Source: G965222505 sp965222505 (GTDB taxonomy: Bacteria > Bacteroidota > Rhodothermia > Rhodothermales > DATKEJ01). Taken from it: DNA of 64,000 nucleotides. The stretch lies in NCBI GenBank assembly GCA_965222505.1, contig OZ244956.1, positions 4,216,001-4,280,000 of the forward strand, read 5' to 3'. The notes below the pieces were generated by a model. It saw only the letters and a program-made list of their open reading frames with translations. It made no database searches and had not been told where the DNA came from. A program made the position numbers and the translations under genes. Of this stretch, positions 36,571-43,632 are shown piece after piece (the first letter of the stretch is position 1; every line of letters begins with the position of its first letter).

Positions 36571-37269
36571 GTGATTATTACACTTGACGGCCCTGCTGGC
36601 TCTGGAAAAAGTACAACAGCACGTGCGCTTGCCCAGCGCATTGGTGGGGTATACCTGGATACCGGGGCGATGTATCGTGCGGTAGCCCTGCATTTTTTGC
36701 AGTCCGGAATGCCTGCTTCCGAGGTGGAAGCCGAGCAGTTGATGGAAGGTTTGGCCCTGCACGTACGCCCCGATGTAACCGGAAACCGGCTGTATCTAGA
36801 TGACGCGGATGTGACGGATTTGATCCGGACACCGGAGGTCAGTCATATGGCAAGTACGGTGAGTATCTTTGGGCCGGTTCGGGCCGCGATGATGCATGTC
36901 CAACGGCGTATCGCGCAGACCCATTCCGCACAGGGGCGGGATGTCATTTTGGATGGACGAGACATGGGGACGGTGGTCTTTCCGGATGCCGACCTCAAAG
37001 TGTTTATGGTGGCAGACCTGGACGAACGCGCCCGGAGACGCCATGCTGAACTGCTACGCAAGGAGGCCTCGGTCACCTTGGAAGACGTACGGGCGGACAT
37101 GGCCCGGCGCGATGCACAAGATGCTTCCCGTGCCCTAGCCCCGCTACGTAAGGCAGATGATGCGTATGAACTGGATACGACCCGGCTCGACTTTGAAGCC
37201 CAGGTTGACCAGCTTTTGACTTGGATTGAACAAAAACGGGTTGGCACCCTCGTTACCGGTGCCGAGTGA
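36571..37269 (+). CDS. cmk: Cytidylate kinase
   Basis: 232 residues with a GTG start. The P-loop is at the N-terminus (IITLDGPAGSGKSTTARALA), followed by GGVYLDTGAMYRAVALH, VSHMASTVSIFGPVR, the CMP-site segment DVILDGRDMGTVVFPDADLKVFM and the lid region RRHAELLRKEAS. It phosphorylates CMP and dCMP. The cmk-rpsA gene order seen here is conserved in many bacterial phyla. No ATG exists at a position that keeps the complete P-loop strand, which supports GTG. Confidence 0.95.
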   Translation: MIITLDGPAGSGKSTTARALAQRIGGVYLDTGAMYRAVALHFLQSGMPASEVEAEQLMEGLALHVRPDVTGNRLYLDDADVTDLIRTPEVSHMASTVSIFGPVRAAMMHVQRRIAQTHSAQGRDVILDGRDMGTVVFPDADLKVFMVADLDERARRRHAELLRKEASVTLEDVRADMARRDAQDASRALAPLRKADDAYELDTTRLDFEAQVDQLLTWIEQKRVGTLVTGAE

Positions 37270-37317
37270 TAACGTCGGCGGGCGTTAGCCTGACCGATAT
37301 CCTGATAACCTATAAAA

Positions 37318-37410
37318 CACCTGGTGCTAAGCTGCGAGCCGTGGCGTGCCAGGTGAAAAGCGAAAGCACCCCGGCTCGTTCCGGATGTAAGATGTAACCG
37401 GATCGGGGTG
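37318..37410 (+). promoter_or_regulatory. Structured leader of rpsA
   Basis: Two consecutive hairpins precede the gene: CACCTGG/CCAGGTG (37318-37324 with 37349-37355) and CACCCCG...CCGG / CCGG...CGGGGTG (37367-37373 with 37404-37410). In other bacteria S1 represses its own mRNA through leader structure; such control here is an inference. Confidence 0.35.
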
Positions 37411-37429
37411 ATGCAAGTGGAGAACATTT

Positions 37430-39922
37430 ATGGCTGACCATCAGCTCAAAAACGAAGCATCGGAAGAAATAACCGATGCCATCGACGTCCAGGCCGAAGA
37501 AACCGAGGCCGTTGTCGAAACCCAAGCCGAAGCCGCGGCTGAAGCGGCTGAAACCGTTGCCGAAGCCACCGAGGCCGTTGCTGAAGAAGTAGCTGCCGTG
37601 GAAGAAACGGCTGAGACCGTCGCAGAAACCATAGCCGAAGCCGCAACCGAAGCTGCCGAAACTGTGGCTGAAGAAGCCACCGAAGCGGTGGCCGAAGAAG
37701 TTGGCGAGGCCACCGAAGTGGTCGCTGAAGCAGTTGCGGAGCCGGTGGCAGAAGAGGCTGTTGCTGAAGCATCGGCTGAGGCGGAAGAAGAGCCGGCCGT
37801 CGTCGGATATACCGGCGAACAAGTGGGGCCGATCTTTGCACTTGAAGACCTGGTTGAAGAAACGGACGAGGAGGAGGAAGCCCAGGATGAAGAGTTGCTG
37901 AAGCTCTACGAATCATTTATGACCAAAATCGGCGAGCACGAAATCGTCCAGGGACGCGTGGTTACCGTTGGAGATAAAGACGTCGTCATAGACATCGGGT
38001 TCAAGAGCGACGGCATCGTTGCCCGGAACGAATTCGATGACGAAATCGAAGCCGAATCCGAAGTCGATGTCTACATCGAACGTATTGAAGACCGGCACGG
38101 CCAACTCGTACTGTCCAAACGTAAAGCCGATGAGCTACGCCGCTGGCGGCGTATCGAGGATGCCTACGAGACAGAGGGTATCGTCGAAGGTGAGATCGTC
38201 AACCGCATCAAGGGCGGGATGGTCGTCGACCTGTTCGGCACCGAAGCCTTTCTGCCGGGGTCTCAAATCGACATCCGGCCGGTTCGGGATTTCGACGCGT
38301 ACCTGGGCAAACGGATGGAGTTCAAGATCGTCAAGATCAACCCCATCAACGGCAACGTGGTTGTGTCCCACAAAGCCCTCATCGAGAAAGACCTCGAAGA
38401 ACAGCGCAGCAAGATTCTCGAAAAAATGGAGCCGGGCCAGGTGCTCGAAGGCGTCGTCAAGAACATCACCGACTTTGGGGTCTTCATCGACCTCGGTGGT
38501 GTGGACGGTCTGCTGCACATCACGGACCTCTCCTGGGGGCGCGTCTCGCACCCATCGGAAATGGTTAACCTTGACGACAAACTCAACGTCGTCGTCCTTG
38601 ACTACGATAAGGACCGCAAGCGGATCTCGCTGGGCCTCAAACAGCTCCAGTCCCATCCATGGGAAGACATCGCCGAGAAATTCGTCGAAGGTGCCGAGAT
38701 TGAAGGCAAGGTCGTCTCCATTACGGACTACGGCGCATTTGTCGAACTCGAAAAAGGCATCGAAGGCCTGGTTCACATCTCGGAGATGAGCTGGACCAAA
38801 CACGTCAAACACCCCACCGAAATGGTGACGATGGGCGACGAAGTCAAGGTCAAGATCCTCAATATCGACAAGGACAACCGGAAGATCTCGCTGGGGATGA
38901 AACAACTCAGCCCGGATCCCTGGAGTGCGCTCACCGAACGCCTGCCCATTGGTACGATCACAAACGGAATCGTGCGTAACATCACCAACTTTGGCGTCTT
39001 CGTCGAGTTGGAGCCGGGCATCGACGGCTTGGTTCACATTTCGGATCTATCCTGGACGAAGAAGGTGCGGCACCCCGCCGAAGTGGTCAAGAAAGGCCAG
39101 GAACTCGACGTGGTTGTGCTCAACATCGAGGAAGGCAACCGGCGCTTGTCGCTCGGGCACAAGCAAATTGAGACCGATCCGTGGAATCAATTCGCTGTCG
39201 CCTACGGAGAAGGGACCGACACGCCGGCCAAGATTATCCGCTTTGCCGAGAACGGCATCGTGGTCGAACTGCCGCTTGAAGTGGAAGCCTTCGTACCGGC
39301 CTCGCAACTGTTGCGCCATGCTGATGACCTGCAACAAGCCTACAACCTGGGCGATGAGATGGACCTTCGGATTCTGGAATTCAACCAGTCTGATCGGAAG
39401 ATCATCCTTAGTGAAAAGGCCAAGCGGGATGCCGAAAGCCGTCAGCAACGCACGGCCGAAGTGCGGGAAAAAACCACCAAGAAGAAGCGTGCGCGCAAGG
39501 AAGTCGATACCTACACCCGTCGTCAATCGACCGGTGCAGCAACGCTGGGTGAACTCAGTGGCCTGGCTGCCTTGAAGGCACAGATGGAAAAAGCCGAAGC
39601 GGCTGAGCGCAAAAGCGCCAAAAAGGCCAAAGGTGAAGCGAAATCCAAAGCAAAGGCTGCTAAAGCCAAAGTCGAAACGAAAGCGGCTGAGGCCGAAGCC
39701 GCTGTAGAGGCGGCAGAAGAAGAAGTGGCCGAAGTGACTGAAGCTGTGGAAGCCGTCGAAGAGGAAGCGGCTGAGGCAATCGAAGCGGCTGAGGCCGAAG
39801 TGACTGAAGCTGTGGAAGCCGTCGAAGAGGAAGCGGCTGAGGCAATCGAAGCGGCTGAGGCCGAAGTGACTGAAGCTGTGGAAGCCGTCGAAGAAGAAGC
39901 GGCAAAAGCCGAAGAAAAATAA
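37430..39922 (+). CDS. rpsA: 30S ribosomal protein S1 with acidic N- and C-terminal extensions
   Basis: 830 residues, against about 560 in E. coli. Residues ~1-165 are almost only Glu, Ala, Val and Thr (repeated TVAEEATEAVAEEV-type runs). Six S1 RNA-binding domains follow, for example EGVVKNITDFGVFIDLGGVD, EGKVVSITDYGAFVELEKG and NGIVRNITNFGVFVELEPG. After a Lys/Arg-rich linker (RQQRTAEVREKTTKKKRARK), the C-terminal ~90 residues are another Glu/Ala tail encoded by 66-bp tandem repeats. S1 brings mRNA to the 30S subunit, which matters in a group that uses few Shine-Dalgarno sequences. The role of the tails is unknown. Confidence 0.95.
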   Translation: MADHQLKNEASEEITDAIDVQAEETEAVVETQAEAAAEAAETVAEATEAVAEEVAAVEETAETVAETIAEAATEAAETVAEEATEAVAEEVGEATEVVAEAVAEPVAEEAVAEASAEAEEEPAVVGYTGEQVGPIFALEDLVEETDEEEEAQDEELLKLYESFMTKIGEHEIVQGRVVTVGDKDVVIDIGFKSDGIVARNEFDDEIEAESEVDVYIERIEDRHGQLVLSKRKADELRRWRRIEDAYETEGIVEGEIVNRIKGGMVVDLFGTEAFLPGSQIDIRPVRDFDAYLGKRMEFKIVKINPINGNVVVSHKALIEKDLEEQRSKILEKMEPGQVLEGVVKNITDFGVFIDLGGVDGLLHITDLSWGRVSHPSEMVNLDDKLNVVVLDYDKDRKRISLGLKQLQSHPWEDIAEKFVEGAEIEGKVVSITDYGAFVELEKGIEGLVHISEMSWTKHVKHPTEMVTMGDEVKVKILNIDKDNRKISLGMKQLSPDPWSALTERLPIGTITNGIVRNITNFGVFVELEPGIDGLVHISDLSWTKKVRHPAEVVKKGQELDVVVLNIEEGNRRLSLGHKQIETDPWNQFAVAYGEGTDTPAKIIRFAENGIVVELPLEVEAFVPASQLLRHADDLQQAYNLGDEMDLRILEFNQSDRKIILSEKAKRDAESRQQRTAEVREKTTKKKRARKEVDTYTRRQSTGAATLGELSGLAALKAQMEKAEAAERKSAKKAKGEAKSKAKAAKAKVETKAAEAEAAVEAAEEEVAEVTEAVEAVEEEAAEAIEAAEAEVTEAVEAVEEEAAEAIEAAEAEVTEAVEAVEEEAAKAEEK
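39731..39903 (+). repeat. 66-bp tandem repeat (2.6 copies) in the rpsA 3' coding region
   Basis: Units start at 39731, 39797 and 39863 with GAAGTGACTGAAGCTGTGGA. Each encodes 22 residues beginning EVTEAVEAVEEEAAE. The copies are identical apart from the truncated last one, so the array is young and can change length. Confidence 0.92.
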
Positions 39923-39952
39923 GTTCGCCTACCGGGCGAATGAGCCATATAG

Positions 39953-39988
39953 GAAAAGGGGGTCCACAACGCGTGGACCCCCTTTTTG
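39953..39988 (+). terminator. Intrinsic terminator after rpsA
   Basis: AAAAGGGGGTCCAC and GTGGACCCCCTTTTT form a strong stem with a 5-nt loop and a T tail. Confidence 0.93.
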
Positions 39989-39997
39989 TTGTTAAGC

Positions 39998-40075
39998 ATT
40001 AGACCCGCTGTAGCCCTGGCGCGAGGAGGCAAGCACAGTTATGAGATGAAAAGCGGGCGTATCAGCGGGTCTAAT
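39998..40075. repeat. Inverted repeat with 13-bp perfect ends
   Basis: ATTAGACCCGCTG (39998-40010) and CAGCGGGTCTAAT (40063-40075) flank 52 bp that include AAGCGGGCG. It follows the rpsA terminator. No second copy was seen in this window. Confidence 0.7.
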
Positions 40076-40440
40076 TTCGGGGAGAGCAGGCAGAGCCTGG
40101 ACTCCAGAAAATCGATTGTTTGGCTTGCCGACAAACAATGAATCGCGCGGCGACTCTTGTAAGGGCTCCAAAAGTACGAAAAACAAACATTAGCTGCACA
40201 AGTATTTTGAAAAACGCAACATTCTTTAAACCCACACAAGTGTGTTGGCTTTGAATATAAGCTGCTAAAGCGGAGAGGGGGTTAGTGCGTAAAAGACTGA
40301 TTACACAACAAAGAAAGGGATGCCCAAAAAGCGGGCTGGGAACCGTACACCATGTTGGCCTCCTTGAGATTGTGCCGAATTACTTATTTGCCTCCTCAGA
40401 CAGTACCCATATTAGGAAAAAACAAGGGGTAATGCAAACC
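40076..40440. other. Gene-free spacer between rpsA and the kinase gene
   Basis: About 365 bp, more AT-rich than its surroundings, lying between convergent genes. Short hairpins are visible (for example ATTGTTTGGCTTGCCGACAAACAAT at about 40112-40140, read as arms ATTGTTTG/CAAACAAT). I see no convincing open frame or RNA gene. Confidence 0.5.
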
Positions 40441-41388
40441 CTAGTACAATTTTTTTTTCGACATAGCCAAAGCAAGTGCCCCCTGCACGGGATCTTGTTC
40501 TGCGCGGTAGATGAGCCTGTCGGGGAGGTGTTCATGTAATCGGGTTACGATAGCCTCGCGGTAGACATCTGATGCCATGAGCCCGCCGGTAAGGCAGACG
40601 TTTGGGGCATATGTGTGTTGTTTATCCAGATATACGGCCTGCGTTACGAGGGCCGCGGTTTGTTGGTAGAGAATTCGCTCGGCTACCGAATCGCCTTCAA
40701 CAGCGGCTTCGAGCACCAACGGGGCGACCTGCTGTACCGGCCATTGGGTCTGGTATACGTTCTGAATAAGTGCTGCTCGATCACTGAGGTTAAAATGTGC
40801 AGCCAGTAAGAGGCGTAATTGGGTATCGGGTCCACCATCAATCGCATGGGCCACCACGCGTAGTCCTTCCAGGCCCAGGGCGTATCCGCTCCCTTCGTCA
40901 CCGAGCAGCGAGCCCCATCCTCCGGCTCGGGTGAGCAGGCCGTCCAGGGTACGACCCAGGATCAGGGAGCCGGTCCCGGCAATGATGGCCAGTCCGCTTT
41001 TGGGGCCGAGGGCCGCCTCCAGGGCAATCGTCCCATCATCGACCAGATCCAAGGCCCAACGTATGCCCGGCAATCGTTCAGCCAGAAGCATCTGTACCTG
41101 TTTGGTCAGGGCTTGCCGGTGGGCTTTAATGCCACCACCTGCCAGACCTGCGCACACCACCGCTTCTTCAGGGCGGTGGGGCAATTGTGTGCACAGGGTT
41201 TCAAGCAGGCTGACCAACCGCTCGGCTGCCTCATCGAAGTCGATGTGTTGCAGGTTAAATCCAGAACCTCGCACCTCAATGCACGCCGCGTGCTCCGGTT
41301 GCATAGCCCGGAGCAGGATCTTCGTCCGGCCCACATCCATGCCGATGTCTATTCTGTTACGGGAGTCTTGCATACGCGCACCCATCAT
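40441..41388 (-). CDS. BadF/BadG-type ATPase, N-acetylglucosamine-kinase-like
   Basis: 315 residues of the ASKHA fold. The N-terminal phosphate motif is IDIGMDVGRTKILLRA. GPKSGLAIIAGTGSLILGR is the second phosphate loop, GGWGSLLGDEGSGYALG is the characteristic N-acetylglucosamine kinase/BadF segment, and VCLTGGLM is the adenosine motif. Eukaryotic NAGK and bacterial MurK-type amino-sugar kinases share this layout. The gene follows the acylase-like gene after 2 bp, so they form one operon. An amino-sugar or cell-wall sugar substrate is plausible but not proven. Confidence 0.8.
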   Translation of the reverse strand: MMGARMQDSRNRIDIGMDVGRTKILLRAMQPEHAACIEVRGSGFNLQHIDFDEAAERLVSLLETLCTQLPHRPEEAVVCAGLAGGGIKAHRQALTKQVQMLLAERLPGIRWALDLVDDGTIALEAALGPKSGLAIIAGTGSLILGRTLDGLLTRAGGWGSLLGDEGSGYALGLEGLRVVAHAIDGGPDTQLRLLLAAHFNLSDRAALIQNVYQTQWPVQQVAPLVLEAAVEGDSVAERILYQQTAALVTQAVYLDKQHTYAPNVCLTGGLMASDVYREAIVTRLHEHLPDRLIYRAEQDPVQGALALAMSKKKLY

Positions 41389-41390
41389 GG

Positions 41391-43406
41391 TTAAGGGCGA
41401 AGGTGGACCAGACGTTGTCCCCGGTTTTCAGCGTGGGCTTCAAAAGTTACAGGCCGCGCCCGCAGCGTATTTAAATACTGACTCAGGAAGCGGGTACTCG
41501 ATTGGGTATCCTGTTGTGTGTTCAACGTGAACCCGGAAGCGGTATGCCCCCAAGCCGTCCAGGTGGCCGGTGCGGGTAAATCGGTAAAGAGGGGGGGATG
41601 ATATTTGGGGGTTGAGATGTGGCCCGTTGCGTCTATGCGGCGCGGAGCATACCGGGTTTCGTGCAACGCAGGCAACACCGCATGAAGGGTGGAGTCCGAC
41701 CATACGGGATAAAAGCGTTGATTGGGCTGGGTGATTTCCCAGCGCCACAAGCTCAAGTCAGTTCCATGATGTTGCGATAAATGGGTAACCGAATGTTCGA
41801 GGGCCTGGAGCAAAAGGGTGGAGTCCATGCGGGCAATCAAGGTGTCCAGGGGTAGCCGGTGTTGGATAAACGCAGGGCCATTTAATGCGACAACGTGCTG
41901 AATCCAGGTATCAAAAATGGACGCGCCGATGCTCGCCCGGTCATACCGAAAATCCCAGTTCTGCAAATAGGCGAGCGCATCCGTTATGCTGGTTGGGCGG
42001 GAGGCATCCGGCAATGCGGACAGGAGCCGAGGGGTCACGGTGGCGGCCCAGGTGCTTCCTATTTCATCAGCCCACTCATTCACGTATCGGCCTGATGAGC
42101 GCGTCGACTGATGGCGTTGCCGCAGCCGCTCTGCCTTTGGGCCGGCCCACGGGACGTTGGAAATGAGTACGCCGTCTGCAAAGGGCGCGTGATGCCGCGG
42201 TGCACCCAGGACGTTCCACCGTCCATCGGTGTGTACCTCAAGGCCGTAGGGATTGAAAAGGGTGAATCCGCTGGTGGTATCTGCTACGACGCGCCGGGCT
42301 GTTACCTCTGCAACGGAACGCCGCCACTGGGGCCAGTCGGTCAAGGGACCAAAGCCAGGCCAGGTTACGAACCAGGCCGTAGTGGTGTCGGTAGCCGCCA
42401 CATAGCCCACAGGTGGGGTGGACAGATACAGCTTGTTATGCATACGAAACGCCTGTACGAGGCGTTCATGGCCCGTATTACTCGTGGCCCGGTCATAGGT
42501 CGGCGCAGGCCAGGGGGCTGATGGTAAGATATCTTGCCGGTCAATGCGGCGTGGACTGGACAGGAAATAGGCCTGCAAGGTCTGTTGGTCCAGGGTAAGC
42601 GTCAGGAATGGAGTGCCGGGAATGGAAAGGGCCAAGGCGGATCCATTGGGTTGGTTCAAGGCCACCTCCTGAAACAGCGGCAAGGCACTGGCCCCAAAGA
42701 CATATTGGAGGTGTACATAGGTGCCTTCAGCATCGCGGTTGGCCCAGGCGGTGCTTTGTTCGAAGCCGTGAATATGGAGCCAGTTTCGAAGCTGCCGGTC
42801 CCTGTCTAAAAAGGCCCTGACTTCCGGGGCTGCTGAATCAGCCTGTACCGGATCGATGGGTGGGGTGGCCAACCAGGCCAGCAGCCGCTCAACGGCCAAG
42901 CTATGCCAGGGGGCCCAGGGTTCCGGCTCAATGTCGAACAGGACCAACTCATCTGTAAGCTGGGTGTTGTATTCCAAGAGGGCCGTATTGAGCCCTTCGC
43001 TGTAGGCATCCAAGACGGACTTGTCCCGAAGTGGCAAACGCAGGTATGCCCGTTCAGCACCGAATGCCAGGCCCAATTGACGGGTAAATACGTCCAGGTC
43101 CTGAATCGCATCGCCAAACCAGCGACTGGCCTGACCAAGCGCCACCTGCCGCAGCAAGAGGGACGGCCAGGTACGGGTACGGCCATGCAGGTAACCGAGG
43201 GCAGCGTACGTGTCGGCCTCCGAAGTCGACTCAATCGAAAGCAGGCCGGTAGGTTGTTTCCAGATCGACACCGGGGCAGACAACACAGGAAGGCGAGCCT
43301 CATCGTCAGCGGTGGCTCCTACGTTGAACGCCAAATGCCAGATCAGGTAGGCGGCTATGCCCAGGGTGAGTACCAGAATAAGGAGGGTCGAGAGCAGGCG
43401 TTGCAA
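41391..43406 (-). CDS. Divergent penicillin-acylase-family protein, membrane-anchored or secreted
   Basis: 671 residues. An N-terminal hydrophobic segment (LLSTLLILVLTLGIAAYLIWHLAF) acts as an anchor or signal. Penicillin acylase hallmarks remain: GYLHGRTRTWPSLLLRQVALGQASRWFG early on, a Ser in EQSTAWANRD aligned with the usual GSNNW nucleophile start of the beta chain, then FQEVALNQP and SIPGTPFLTL. Family members self-cleave and hydrolyse amides such as penicillins or acyl-homoserine lactones. Several conserved Asn residues near the nucleophile are changed and the protein is shorter than usual (~780), so activity is uncertain. It is the first gene of the pair with the kinase. Confidence 0.7.
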   Translation of the reverse strand: MQRLLSTLLILVLTLGIAAYLIWHLAFNVGATADDEARLPVLSAPVSIWKQPTGLLSIESTSEADTYAALGYLHGRTRTWPSLLLRQVALGQASRWFGDAIQDLDVFTRQLGLAFGAERAYLRLPLRDKSVLDAYSEGLNTALLEYNTQLTDELVLFDIEPEPWAPWHSLAVERLLAWLATPPIDPVQADSAAPEVRAFLDRDRQLRNWLHIHGFEQSTAWANRDAEGTYVHLQYVFGASALPLFQEVALNQPNGSALALSIPGTPFLTLTLDQQTLQAYFLSSPRRIDRQDILPSAPWPAPTYDRATSNTGHERLVQAFRMHNKLYLSTPPVGYVAATDTTTAWFVTWPGFGPLTDWPQWRRSVAEVTARRVVADTTSGFTLFNPYGLEVHTDGRWNVLGAPRHHAPFADGVLISNVPWAGPKAERLRQRHQSTRSSGRYVNEWADEIGSTWAATVTPRLLSALPDASRPTSITDALAYLQNWDFRYDRASIGASIFDTWIQHVVALNGPAFIQHRLPLDTLIARMDSTLLLQALEHSVTHLSQHHGTDLSLWRWEITQPNQRFYPVWSDSTLHAVLPALHETRYAPRRIDATGHISTPKYHPPLFTDLPAPATWTAWGHTASGFTLNTQQDTQSSTRFLSQYLNTLRARPVTFEAHAENRGQRLVHLRP

Positions 43407-43438
43407 GAGAATCAGGCCATTCTTGGGGATGGAGGATT

Positions 43439-43601
43439 AGGGCGTAGTGACATTCAAGCGTAAATGGCGCTTTTTGTCCCATTAGGGCCGCTTCTTCGTT
43501 GCTTTTCTCCTGAAATGCTATGGCATTGCAGTCAAAAAGCGCCTTAAAGCGACCCTAATGGACCTAAAAATCTCCAATTTATCTGAATGTCACTACGCCC
43601 T
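43439..43601. repeat. Large palindrome with nested, pseudoknot-ordered arms
   Basis: The outer arms AGGGCGTAGTGACATTCA (43439-43456) and TGAATGTCACTACGCCCT (43584-43601) are perfectly complementary over 18 bp. Inside, GGCGCTTTTTG (43466-43476) pairs with CAAAAAGCGCC (43533-43543) and CCATTAGGGCCGCT (43479-43492) with AGCGACCCTAATGG (43548-43561). The order B-C-B'-C' is that of a pseudoknot. A small hairpin AATGC-TATG-GCATT lies between. Confidence 0.75.
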
Positions 43602-43632
43602 GGCAGAATATATGGTTTTTGGGCTGTACGGA

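Noticed and set aside
39660..40032. Long antisense open frames opposite the rpsA tail
   Set aside because: They arise from the Glu/Ala codon repeats read on the other strand and show only low-complexity Ser/Ala or Leu/Pro sequence.
39989..40440. Search for tRNA or other stable RNA in the long spacer after rpsA
   Set aside because: No T-loop, anticodon arm or CCA-adjacent acceptor pattern could be assembled; the inverted repeat does not fold as a cloverleaf.
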